This document shows positions 21,210 to 33,263 of a stretch of DNA of 64,000 nucleotides, piece after piece. Positions within the stretch are counted from its first letter, which is position 1. The number at the start of each line of letters is the position of its first letter. The translations under genes and the position numbers were made by a program. The stretch is from Erodium maritimum (taxonomy: Eukaryota > Streptophyta > Magnoliopsida > Geraniales > Geraniaceae): the NCBI GenBank assembly GCA_963921825.1, contig OY997591.1, positions 51,915,825-51,979,824 of the forward strand, given 5' to 3'. A model generated the notes under the pieces. It was not told the DNA's origin and did not search any database. It saw only the letters and a program-made list of their open reading frames with translations.

Positions 21210-22804
21210 TGTTGGAGTAATATATCGATGTGTGCTCTGATCTATGCCCGCAATGCGAATAGAACCATAGATCGAGATAGATCACACTCGATGGGTCCCT
21301 AGTTAACAAAGCTTCACTAGAAGCGACTAGTATGAAAGATGGCTCTTTATGGCTTACGTTATGTTAGTCATTGGAATGAGATTCCGGAGTCTGATCATAG
21401 ATATCATGTGGGACATGATATTGGACGACCCGACATGAGTATGTGCCATAGATAAAGTCATGAACATATTCATTATCGTAGCTTGTCATGTATCCTTAGA
21501 CCAAGGAGTCTTTGTGATCGCTATGCAGTAAACAACTGAGTTTGACCTTAGCCTAACGTTGTCCGTAACAGGGCTTCCATAATGGCCAGGATTGGCTTGG
21601 GGACGGACTGCATGAGTGACACGAAAGACGGCTCAGGGATTTATCCCTCATACTACAGTATGGGAAAGATATCGGTTCTCGGCCGCTTGATCGAGAGTGA
21701 CTGAAAGAATAGCATGGCCATGCACATGATACTGGGTATCATATATTCAGTCATCTCACATATCAAGGAATAGTGATTGAGAATAATAAGGATGACGGCT
21801 CGATGCCTTATCTCAATCAGGATATCGGAGATAAAAGGATAATGACAGGGATGACGGAAAGGTTAGAATCGACAGGGTCGATTCGTTATGCAGTGTCAGG
21901 CAATACTAAAGTCTCGTTAGTTGTCACTTAAATTGGATCAAGTAAAATGGTATTTTACGTTGATCTATTGACATGCATAAACCTAAGGGTCACACCGGAG
22001 GGTGAAACTCATTGACTCATTTATGGAGAATGGCCAAAAGGGAGTTGTCTCGGGACATGACCAAAACTGGTTTTGGGTCATGTGCCCGTAAGTGAATAGG
22101 ACTTTATGGATCAAGACAAGGCTTGGAGTCTTGGGATTGATCGCGTCGGATAATGTTGGACATTTCCGTTATGGAAGGCTTGGAGGCGATGAACGAATCA
22201 CGGGGTCTCGTTGGAAATGGCCACGGGCCATGTTCCAAGAGCCTCATGAAAGGCCCATGCAACCAAGGCCCATGAAACTAATTAATCAAGTTTTGATTAA
22301 TTAGTATTAAGTAAACAAGACAAGGATTATGGTGTTGGTGATTCACCACCTAACCCCATCTTGTCTAGCCATACTTTGTCCTATTTACACCTTACTTGTC
22401 ACCATACTTGTCTCATGCTTTTAGTTTGACAAGTTGATGGAGTTTTTTTATGTTTAAGTCATCTTTTTTCAACATAACAAACACAAGACAAGAATATGAA
22501 AAACAACTTCTCCCTCCTCTCCTTTGCAATTTCGGTCAAGGAAGCTCCCACCTCCATTTTTGTGTTCTTGAGTCCTCAAAGAGAAGAACTACGTGGCTTT
22601 GATTTCCATGTGGATACGTAGGCGTCTTGGAGACTCAAGCCAATAATTCGATACTCGGTGTTCTTGTTTTGGTAAGAATTAGTGCTGATTTTTTCTGTTG
22701 TGAATCCATTCTTTTTTAGTTGTTTTATGGTTTTAATCGTCTCTTGGTTTCATTGATTTCCGCTGCGAGTTGGTTCATCTCCAACCCTACCTCGAGACCC
22801 AACA
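21210..22804 (+). mobile_element. Putative solo LTR, Copia-like
   Basis: The segment starts TGTTGGAG and ends CCCAACA, an inverted terminal pair typical of Copia LTRs. The 3' end has the TTTCCGCTGCGAG motif often found near Copia LTR ends. No coding sequence is present within about 1.6 kb. The flanking 5-mers (TCATG and TCTAT) do not match, so a target duplication is lacking and the boundaries are tentative. Confidence 0.45.
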
Positions 22805-22825
22805 TCTATGCCCTGCGTTCTATCA

Positions 22826-23795
22826 TGATATCCCAAAACGACAAATGGTTAAGAATACTTATAATAATAGGTTATGACAAGAGAAATGTCAAACTTCATA
22901 TGACTTGGGTGATTATGGACCTTGCTAGGATTTATCCATAACTTGTGAACGAAATATAAATTTCAGGCTCACTACAAACGTCATATGAACCTAAAGGGTT
23001 GCACACAATAGAGCAAAACCCATAAAGAATTGGACCTCGAAGGTCTGAATTAAATAAATAAGGATAATGGTTTATATCTTGCAAAAAGAATTTGATATAA
23101 TTAACATATTTATTTAATTACTTATTTTGAAATTAATATATTTATTTGTATTTGATTTATATCTAACATGGTATATATTTAAACGAAATAAGCTATAAAT
23201 ATATTTATTTAAGGGTGGGACGAAAACCCCATTAAGGTCATTGGGATTTTCAGCCAACCCTATACATATTGTTGGTCTTCTATTTAAATTGCAAGAAAGA
23301 AAGGAAAGCCCTAGTTTGACTAGAAAAGATGAAAACTTAGTTAGACTAGAAAAGTGAAATAAGACTCCTTTAGATTTCTCCTTTTTCAAATTTTCCTTAT
23401 TCTAAAAGGACTTGTTTTTTTAGAAAACCAAAACCCTATAAATATAAGACCATAGGTCCAAAAATCATATTCACCATTATAGGGATATTCGGCCAAAATA
23501 TAAAGAGATTAAGGTGGAATTGTTCCAAAGCTCTATCAAGCTTTAGTTGTGGGAATCACTTTGTTCATGTGGTTACTGTTAGAGGTTGGACTTCGCTAAG
23601 GACGCCTTGTCATATCTCCATTAGAGTGAAGGTCCTAAAATCTCAGTACTGAGGTGAATAGGAGATTGACGACAAGTGGTAATCAATCTACATTACGCTT
23701 GTTAGTTATTTGATATACATGTGATTTAGTTTTTCGGATTATGCAACAATTATTTTTTTTGTTTTTCGCTGCGTTTTCGAAAACCACAATCCAAT
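22826..23795 (+). mobile_element. LTR-like remnant
   Basis: This non-coding block ends in TTTTTCGCTGCGTTTTCG followed by a purine/C-rich tail, again reminiscent of a Copia LTR 3' end. It has a possible TATAAATATAAG promoter near 23440. The start (TGATATCCC) is a guess, and no target duplication was found. Confidence 0.3.
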
Positions 23796-24276
23796 GTATG
23801 TTCCATTCATTTCTTGAAATTATACTCATTTGTTAGATCATGTACTTCATTGTCTATATGCTTCACTGAGTGGGGTCATCTTTGTGAGTGAAGGTGAGGA
23901 ATGAGAGAATAAGAAGAAAAAAATCAAATGACAAGGTTGTAATGCTTTATTTTTATACTTCCTCTAAAGTAAGAAAAATAAAGGGTAAAATTCACCTCTT
24001 CATAGAAGAAGAAGAAGAAGAAGAAGAAGAAGAAGAAGAAGAAGAAGAAGAAGAAGAAGAAGATTAAATAAAGGGGTAAGTAAAGAACAAATGCCTAAAG
24101 GATTCTCTTTCCTGAACAACGGACACAAATTCTCTAGATGGAAAAGCAATGCAAACAGATGAAGGATAACATGCATAGAGAGATAGAGGATCGAATATCC
24201 CAAGAAAGAGTTGCCTTATCAATATAGTTATCCACCCAACAAGAAAAGAGGATGAGGGCATATATAGAGTTGTGGA
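23796..24276. repeat. AT-rich spacer with (AGA)n microsatellite at 24004-24062
   Basis: About 20 perfect AGA triplets lie 215 bp left of the solo LTR. GTGGA at 24272-24276 is the LTR's left target duplication. Nothing else is recognisable. Confidence 0.8.
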
Positions 24277-27200
24277 TGTCACGCCCCAAATTTCAGTAAA
24301 CCGAACTCGGGACGCGAACGTTTTAAAAACCATAAAACAATGAAACCTGTTTTGGATAAACACTTTAAAAACTCCACTTAATTAATCAAAATAATAATAT
24401 TTACAACTTAAAAACACGTCCCAACACGTGGACAAAGTACAAGGTATCTGTCACTAGACTCAAAAGACTGAACCCGGACTCCGCTCCTAGCTCCACAAGC
24501 TTCGAGAGCTCCCCTAGTCCGTCCTGTGATCAGTACCTGTAGGAAAAGCAGCTAGGGGTGAGCGTTCGCTCACCACCACAGATAACAGACTGACTACGGC
24601 ATAATTAGCAGACAATGCCGGTAACACCAACAACAAACTCAACTCCGGGGATCACTGTCCCCAACTCAAGTACTCTGACTGACAAACACCCACGGTGACC
24701 TTCCTCGAACGACTCAACACTCAAACCTGTAAGTAGACCGACACAACGATTACGACCTCTTCCAAGGACTCAAAAGAAACTACGCAACACCAAACAAGAT
24801 CACAAAGGATCGCACACCAAACAGGATCACAAAGAATCGCAAACCAGCTGCTCAGTAACCAAATCTGTTTCTCGCCCTTTCCGATCCCAGTCGGTCCAGG
24901 CGGTCGACCTGTCTTACAACTTCTCTGTCCTTTGCTCTTTCCAACACAAAGTCGGTCCAGGCAGTCGACCTGTCTTACAACTTCTCTGTCCCTCGCTCTT
25001 TCCAACACAAAGTCGGTCCAGGTAGTCGACCTGTCTTACAACTTCTCTGTCCCTCGCTCTTTCCAACACAAAGTCGGTCCAGGCAGTCGACCTGTCTTAC
25101 AACCTCTTTGTCCCCCGCTCTTTCCGATCCCAGTCGGTCCAGGCAGTCGACATGTCTTAGTAACCTCTCTCACTCAGGTACCCACAATCACAATCACAAG
25201 CAAGTTCAACAAACAGCAACAACACAGGTTCATCACTCCACAAGCACGCATGGCCACCCAAGACACCAACCACAAAACACGGACTCAACAGCCCCACGGC
25301 ACTCACGGCCTCCCAAGACACGCCAACGATAAAGACACGGGTTCAACAACCCCACAGGCACTCACGGCCTCCCAAGACACACCAACAGTAAGGACACAGG
25401 TTCAACAACCCCACGGGCACACACGGCCTCTCCAGACATCAACAGTCAAACACTGGCCCTCATGGCCACCCAAGACTCAACAGTCAAACACTGGCCCTCA
25501 TGGCCACCCAAGACTCAACAGTCAAACACGGGCTCTCATGGCCACCCTAGACTCAACAGTCAAACACGGGCTCTCATGGCCACCCAAAACTCAACAATAA
25601 TACACGCTCGCAACTTACCGAGACTCTAACTCGTAAGCCAGCCAAAGAATGCTTGCAACCTCTCCCGAGACTCTAACTCGGTCAGGCCAGCCAAAGACAC
25701 CAACCCTAGTACACGGGCTCTCATGGCCACCCAAACACAAATAATACACAAACAACCTCCGACCTAACCAATGCCTCCAACAATCCTAATAACAACAGTT
25801 TCACAATCAACCTCCGGGCATGGTCATATGCCTCTAGTACTCCTAATCTCGATAAGTTCGCAATCAACCTCCGGGCATGGTCATATGCCTCTAGTAATTC
25901 TAATAACGCTAAGTTCTCTACTCCTATGACACTACTAAGTGTCACATGCATTTCCGAGAATCGCTACGTTCCCGTATCATGCATTTCTAATATTCGATAA
26001 CCTACTCAACCCACGACACCCCGGTGTCACATGCAATTCTACTGTTAACTTTCCCTAGTCAGGGCCGAGATCCGGCTACTTTTCCCTACCTCGTGCGTGT
26101 TCTCCCAAAAGCCAAACCACGAGCTCCGGTGATGATCTCAGTCACTCACCCAGCTTTCCCTTGCCTCGGTCTGTGGCACGATCTAAAAGAACACAATTTA
26201 AAGGCACTTTTAAACTAGTACGAATATACCGAAATTTGATAAACTTAACGCCCAAACGTAACCCCGACAATGCCGATCACTCCCAAACTTCCCAATTACT
26301 CGACATTGTCAATAAAGGACACGTAAAGGCCCGATTCGCCCGACATGGCGAATCTGCCCGGGTTTAGTAAATTGCCTTCCGGGGCTCCAAAAGCCCCCGT
26401 TTTCATTTCTACGGTCTTAGAATAGTTCAAGGAACCCAATGTACTTGCCCGAATCGAATTCCGACTCCCGAGTCAATTAAATGACGTTTAAAGTTTCTAA
26501 ACCCGATAAATTACAACTTCTCCAATTTAATTCCAATTTTCGATTCGGTTAAGGATAAAAGGTCCGGGGAACGTTTTAAACCACCTGAACGTTAAAACCC
26601 GAGCACCCGAGGAAATGTGGGCCCCACCCGGCCCAACTTGGCCGAGGTGATTTAGGCCATTTAGGGCCCGGCTCACCAAGGTGGTGGCTGGCCCTAGTTC
26701 CGGCCAGCCACCCCGAGGTCCGGCCGACCTCCACGAGGTCCGGCCAACCTCCACGAGGTCCGGCCAACCTCCGGCCAACAGCCCACCGGCCTGGCCAACT
26801 CCGGCCAGCCCCCATAGGCTCCGGCCCAGCTCCAGCCAGCCTTTGCAAGGCTCGGCCAGCCACCAAACACGGTGGCCGGAGCTCCCCCGAGCCTCCGGTC
26901 ACCGGAAAACGCTCCACTCTTCGGCCCAAACACCTCTAAAACATCTCCAACACCTCCCCAACCTCCATAAAACCCTCAATCATTTAATTTAACAAAACCC
27001 TAGCTTTCCAAAATAAGCAAAACGATGATCGGGTTATGTCTTACCGACGAGGAAGACGAGGGGAGACAAATGCTCCTTGCTTTGAGACGATCCAAGGGCT
27101 CGATTTCTCCCAACCCCAACTTCTTTATCCTTCTCTCTTCTTCTTCTTCTTCTTCATCTTCTTCTTCTTCTTCTTCTTCTTCTTCTTCTTCTTCTTCTTC

Positions 27201-27821
27201 TTCTTCTTCTTCTTCTTCTTCTTCTTCTTCTTCTTCTTCTTCTTCTCTCTCTAACTCTCTTCTTCTTTTCTAAAACAACTAACTCTTTTTTTTTGTATTT
27301 CTTTTTCCTTTTTTTGATATAGGTGGCCGGCCACACCTAGCCCCCACCACATGTTTTCCCCCCAAAACTAACACCACCACAAAGTGGACAAGTGTCAAGG
27401 TGGGTCCCACACCTTTTGGAAAATATCTACTTGATATTTTCCAATCAGATTCGCGAAAAACGGACGTTTCGGGCCCCGAACGGGCACTTTTCCCAAGAAA
27501 TTATGAAACTTGATGGGCTACAAGGAAACGGCTCAACTAAGACCGTTGCGACGACGGCTAAGCCTTTTGGATCCAAAACGGTCCTCGAATGGACCAAAAC
27601 GTCGCTCGGTTGACTTTTCCAGCGAAAAGTCAACATTTCCCAAATCGATTAGAAAGTTGCCCTGAGTCCCCCGGAACTCCCTTTGGTCAATAACGGGGTC
27701 AACTTAAGTCCGGTATGACACTCGGGGTCATTTTAGGTTCACTTAACTTTCAGTCTTAAATTTTTTAAATTTTCCTGTTTTTTGCAGGTTTGACTGGCGT
27801 TGACCGGGAGTGGTTATTACA
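24277..27821 (-). mobile_element. Solo LTR, Ty3/gypsy, 3545 bp
   Basis: Starts TGTCACGCCCC and ends GGAGTGGTTATTACA, matching both ends of the LTR of the intact element. It is flanked by a perfect 5-bp duplication GTGGA (24272-24276 and 27822-27826). No internal region is present, so it is a recombination-generated solo LTR. The conserved GGTGAGCG-TT-CGCTCACC hairpin is at 24557-24574. A 61-bp minisatellite (five GTCGGTCCAGG units) is at 24890-25165, GGCACTCACGGCC-type repeats at about 25240-25600, and a (CTT)n tract of about 110 bp at 27136-27248 in the GA-rich leader-like zone (GAA on the coding strand). Confidence 0.95.
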
Positions 27822-27826
27822 GTGGA

Positions 27827-30621
27827 TGTGCAGTCAAGGATCTGACTAGAACCCATCATCTTGATGTATTTTCTTAGCCTTTTTAAATATGTTTTGTACT
27901 GCATAAATGTTTAGTTTGTGTTGCTTGTGAATTGACTTAATGTTTTTTAATTTAAGACTTTCATTACTTGTGTTGTGAATTATGCAGACGGCCAACAAGT
28001 TATATACGATTAAATGCATGTAATGCACGTATGGGTGCACGTTTTACAATTTTTACAATATTTTACTATTCTTTACTAACAGATATCCTTGTAGGAGCGA
28101 CGGATATACACATCGAAAAGGTTTACCCTATAACGAATGATAAGACGCGTCTTGTTGGTGTAAAATAACAACTAAGCTCGTTATTTAAGCCTTTTTTACT
28201 CCTAGAAAAACGTATAGAGACACATTTGTTTTCCTTTTTAGTTTTGATCTACTCGAGTTTTCCTGTGTTTTGTAGCTAGGTACTAAACCTAAACATGGAT
28301 TTGAAGCCTGAGGATAGAAAGAGAGAAGCGGAGTCCTCAAGAGCGAGCTTTGGTGCAAGTAAACCAACGATGAACTCAAAATTGTTGACTGGCCATTCCT
28401 TCACACAACGTGGAGGAAGAGCCTCACAACATGGAGAATCAAGCGTTGTCGTTTCATGAAGGGTTTTGGGAGCTTGGTACAACCACCTTAGCTCACGTTA
28501 CCATAAAGTGGAATGGACATCCCACACCGCGGAAATCACACTGCCCACGACATGGGAACGGTAATTCCCACTGGGTAGAGGGTACAATGAGGATAGTTTT
28601 CAGATATCGACCCATGACATGGAAACCATAAAGAACACAACTTGGAGCACTATAGAATCAAAAATATATAAATAGACCCCCCACAATCCAAATTTATGGA
28701 GTTCCGCACACCAAACCTAGAGAGAGAGCCTTGAGAGTCTTGCCAAGGAGAGAGAAAGAGCTTCACTTCCATAGGTAACTTCATCTAGCCTTCAAGGACA
28801 AGGACAACAAGAGAAAGCTCAACTTGGTGTGCAAGAAAACTGAAGGAGGAAGAGGGAAAAGATGGTATTCGTGTTTTTGGAGGGACTCCTCACGCTACAC
28901 TAAAGTCTCATTTCTTATCTTATCTTTTTCATCTGATTTCTAGTATCTCGTTTTGATGACTTCATGGATGTATGACTATATTGTGTTAATATTGAATTTG
29001 GTTATGTTCATGTGTGATGATGAACGATTGTTGGTGATTGTGTAAAGTCTTCTAGCCTAGATTTTATTTCTATGAGCTAAAGGTTTCAGATTTATGTTCT
29101 ATGGTCATAGAGCTCAAGGATGGAACCCAAGAAAAATTAGAAGGTTGTTCATGTGGTTTGGTTATCAATTTCTAGATTACATGTGTTTTACTTCATAAAT
29201 CAAAGTCTTTTAGAAGCCGTTTTTAATAGGGCGGTTTGATTGTGCGAGAAACGCCTACCTAGATGATCCGGTCGGGAAACTCTCTAGTTAGACTATCGAA
29301 TCATTTGGAATGAAAATATTAGTGGGCACAAAGTAGGAGTCTTAGAACGAAAGGTGGTTAACCTTGTGGTTCATGACTAATCAACCCAAGCTATAATCGA
29401 GGCTCCGTCCATGGAAGAAACCAACACACTGTCGAGAAACTGTGAGTGGTTTGCTAACTCCTTAAAGTAGTCATTATGGGATAGTGAGTTTTTTTTGGAT
29501 AGGCATTATGGGATAGTGAGTTGCAGAAGAGAGTGACAATCCCAAACACTAATACATAGCCTAAACGTCTCGTAATTCATTGCTCAGGCTTAAATCGTAG
29601 TTCCTTTAAGCCGGGTTTGGAACTCTTTTACCTTACTACCAGGTGGGAACTGTCAAAGTTTAGCATTCTAAAACTTTTAAGGAAGAAAGAAAAGTTGTTT
29701 TTAATCGATTAATGATCCTAACCCTTTTATAGAGAAAACATGCATCACTCTTGGAATGACCGAGTTCAAAGTTTTAATCTTTCTTTACTTCCGCTTGATT
29801 TTAGCAATCTTGGATTTTTGATGCCTCATAAACTTTGGTAACTAGGTTCTCAGGAAAGGATGAAAGAGTAGTCTCTATCAAAACTAAGTTTCGAGATTGG
29901 TAAGTCCTCCTTTTATCAGGTTTACCCTTTTTTTCTCTACCTAAATGCCTCTCTACTCCTCCTTGTTCTCCCTCAAAGGTAATCTTAGATTTTGTGGAGC
30001 CCACTTACTTTCACTCCTAACAGCCTTACATGTGAAATGCTCTTATAAATATGTAGATATGTAAATAGGAAAGATAACTTGATTAGGGTTGAGACAACTT
30101 TAGCCTAGGTGAGCCCTTATAATTGATTTACCCAACGCTTCATGTGGGATCGACCGACACTTTACCATCAAACTATACTAAGCTTTTAATTAGTCATGCG
30201 TTTGTATATATATTTAGTCTTATTGTTAGCATAACCACTTTTTATAAGGTAAAACTTTTTTGACGTACGAGTCATTGCGACCAAGACTATGGACAGAAAG
30301 GAAATCATATCAGAGATTTGACCGTGTGGTCACTCTCTTGGTATGACCCTACATTGCGAGTATCAGCATGATGGCTCGCCGCATGTGCATAAACCGTTGA
30401 CCGGGAGAGGACAACAACATGTGACTGTACCGTCAAGATGGCATCATTGTCGGGGATATCAAATCAATTCATCATTCACGATGATTGGTTTTCCACCTAG
30501 CGAGAACTACGATCAACATGTTCGTCAGCGACGAGTACACGCATCAAAACGTTTCCTACTTTAGTGAAAAATATATGTGTCGGCAAGGTTCCTACTATAG
30601 CGATAGATATATGAGGGGTTC
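27827..30621 (+). mobile_element. Degraded Athila/Tat-like LTR remnant and spacer
   Basis: No coding sequence is recognised. A TATA-like ATATATAAATAGACC occurs at about 28663, then a purine-rich leader. Near 30150-30260 GGGATCGACCGACACTTTACC, TATACTA and GTATATATATTTAGT are followed by AACTTTTTTGACG. That layout resembles the 3' end of Athila/Tat LTRs before a degenerate primer site. A direct repeat of 18 bases (ATTATGGGATAGTGAGTT) occurs at about 29476 and 29506. Boundaries and lineage are uncertain. Confidence 0.3.
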
Positions 30622-30849
30622 CTGACCAATTTGGGAAATGTTGACTTTTCCCACGAAAAGTCAACATTTTCCAAATTGGTCAGAAAGTTGCCCTGAGTCC
30701 CCCGGAACTCACTTTGGTCGATATCGGGGTCAACTTAAGTCCGGTATGACCCTCGGGTCAGATTTAGGTTCATTTAAGTGTGCTTTAAACTTTTAAATTT
30801 TCCTGTTTTTCGCAGATTTGACTGGCGTTGACCGGGAGTGGTTATTACA
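30622..30849 (-). mobile_element. Truncated gypsy LTR end with 29-bp hairpin
   Basis: From about 30655 to 30849 the sequence matches the LTR end ending GGGAGTGGTTATTACA. Its left edge is an inverted repeat: 30622-30650 is complementary to 30655-30683 (28 of 29 bases) around a 4-base loop. Intact LTR copies carry only the inner 11-bp part of this hairpin (GTTGACTTTTC / GAAAAGTCAAC). The fragment ends 334 bp upstream of the Alba gene ATG. Confidence 0.8.
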
Positions 30850-31183
30850 AAAACTTTACAAGCTCTACTGCTATGAATTTATTTTCCTTCCTGAAATGTT
30901 CTTTAAACGGATTCCAAACATTGTGAATATTGTATAAACCGGCATTTCCACAGTTTGAGGCAAACCAAGAAAAAGTAGTTGGATAATCAACAAAACAACC
31001 CTTACATTTCGTTGCTTTAATTTGAATCATTACTAATGCTCTAAGTATAACCATTTTAACTACTTTTATGGAAGCAACCCTTCTATTTTGGCCATAGAAA
31101 GTAATTAGAAGAGGAAAATCTATGCTAGTATAGAAATTAAGAAAAAGAAAATTTTGCAGAGGTAAGAAAGAAAAGAGAGTAAC

Positions 31184-32499
31184 ATGGAGGCACAACTAGT
31201 TGCACCACAGGCAGAGGTTGAGGCTGATGCACATGCACAAGCTCAATCTCAGCAATTGGCACAACCTCAACCTGAGCCACAGAAAAAGAACAGAATTCAA
31301 GTCTCCAATACCAAGAAACCACTCTTTTTTTACGTTAATCTTGCTAAGGTATGTATACATCTTTTTCATTTGACTTGTGTAGGCCTCTTGTCGCTTATAT
31401 ATAAGATTGTTACCTTAAGTCTTATGTTGTTAAATGTTTGGGTCTTCGTTTATCTAGTGCTCATGTTCGAACATGAAAGGAGATAGTGTTGGTTTTAACC
31501 TCATGCTCGTGCATTTCCATAGGCGAGGGTAGCCTTATAGATTGTTCTTTTAATCTTTTCCGGTCGAAATAATTTACTTATGGTGATACTTTCTTACTAA
31601 TTTTGTTTAAAACCGAAATTTACTTTGGTTATTGCAGAGGTATATACAACAACACAATGAAGTAGAGCTTTCTGCCCTAGGCATGGGTAAATACCTGCAA
31701 ATTCTATCAAATGCATACATATACTTATGATTACATGTTTATGATATATTAGAGTAGACCAAAGTCGGATTTGCCACATGCATGATTCAACGTATTTATT
31801 TCATAATCAGGAACTCGCATTAATTTGAATCCAAACAATATTTGTTTGTTATTGTAAAATCAAACTTTGTTTGTTCAAGTATGTGAATACGTAGAATCTT
31901 CGAACCTTTACTATCTTACAACAATTGTACAATTTATATGTATGGTATCTTCTGAACACATACTTTACTACAGCAATCACAACCGTCGTTACAATTGCTG
32001 AAATTTTGAAGAACAACGGGCTAGCAACCGAAAAGAGTAAGAACCATATTACCGTAAATATTCTTTATCATCCACCGTTGATCTTGATAATGTAGTAGTT
32101 TTGAATGACAAAATGGAACAGAAGTTGTGACATCCACCGTCGGCATGAAAGATGAGACCAAAGGTCGTATGGTTCAAAAGGCAAAGGTGTGATTGCTCTC
32201 TCTTGTTTAAAGTTTCTTATTACTAGTACTATGAAAATATATTAACTACATATCATTTTGTATTGTGTACAAAAAAACTCATGATTATTGTTGTTATTTT
32301 AAAATTATTGGAATATTTTGTAAAATTTAATGGCGTGGTCGGTTGTTACATATGAAATTGAATTTGTTATGGTTTGATGGTGTTGTAGATAGAGATTGTG
32401 CTGGGGAAGTCAGAGAAATTCGACACATTGATGAGTGCTAGTAGCAGCCCTACAGCTGCAGAACAGGCCCAGGGGGCTCCAAATGAAAATAAGCAGTGA
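31184..32499 (+). CDS. Alba-domain nucleic-acid-binding protein, 150 aa
   Basis: Five exons, 31184-31348, 31638-31686, 31974-32036, 32122-32186 and 32389-32499, give a complete 150-aa protein ending PNENKQ. All introns are GT-AG and phases agree. Residues 1-35 are a low-complexity Ala/Gln/Pro-rich leader. The Alba fold follows: KKNRIQVSNTKKPLFFYVNLAKRY, then ELSALGMAITTVVTIAEIL, NNGLATEKK and GRMVQKAKIEIVLGKSEKF. It closely resembles the small plant Alba proteins of the At2g34160 type, which are dimeric DNA/RNA-binding proteins acting in nucleus or cytoplasm. The C-terminal tail is short and lacks RGG repeats. The first ATG lies in GAGAGTAACATGG and no earlier in-frame ATG was seen. A gypsy LTR scrap lies in its proximal upstream region. 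Confidence 0.93.
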
Positions 32500-33263
32500 A
32501 ATGTCCATGTGATGTTCAATTGTTATAGCTTTATAAATTTCTTACTTACTTGAGATAAGTAGGGAAAACAACTAAATAGATATTTTCCTTCAACCGATGA
32601 TGCATTGTATTTGCTAGCATAATATGGAGTTGTTAAGAGACTAGACTATATATATGGATTGCCAATCATTAAATGATTGCACATGATTTCAATTCTATGC
32701 TCCTATCCTCTTATCTTACTTTTTTTTTTTTTTTCTCAGACTAAATATCAAGGATAGTGCATTTCCTTGATGAAGGGACTTGTTGTCAAGAATTATATAC
32801 TCATGGTGAAGTAGCATCAGAGTGGAATGGAGGGGTTATTGGGTGATCTCTGGTGATGTGAAACAAAACTTCAGCTCTAAGTCCTCTCTTGTCCATTCTA
32901 AAATAAAGAGGGTTTGGGGGTAATATTCTAAAATCTGTGTTATGGAATTTATAGTTAGCATGAAATGCTTTCATATTTGAAAAACAAGGTGGAAACAACA
33001 TTGGTGATCTTTATAAAAATTCAGAACAAAGTTCATAGTGGTGAATAGGCATTGTTCAATCATTCTTATTACTTCAACCTTGACAGTTGGGTTGCTAAAC
33101 GTTTGTCCTGTTTCAAAAACTCATCCTAAGGACTAGATCATCATTTCCATGGTCTTATATAAGGATGGCTTCTCTTTGTGTTTTTTGTTGCAGATGGTTT
33201 CAATGATTTCTTCCTTTTGGTTGATCTGGTTTTGCTACAACTTATGTTTATTCCAACATGTTA
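32500..33263. other. Alba gene 3' flank
   Basis: Contains the presumed 3' UTR and a T-run at about 32721-32736. No further gene is visible. TGTTA at 33259-33263 is the target duplication of the next LTR. Confidence 0.5.

Noticed and set aside
24932-25600. 222-codon frame on the plus strand
   Set aside because: It lies antisense inside the solo LTR and is made of the 61-bp and GGCCACCC repeats.
30343-30564. 73-codon plus-strand frame (MTLHCEYQHDGSPHVHKP...)
   Set aside because: No recognisable domain, no splice partners and flanking TE scraps. Too short to support as a gene.
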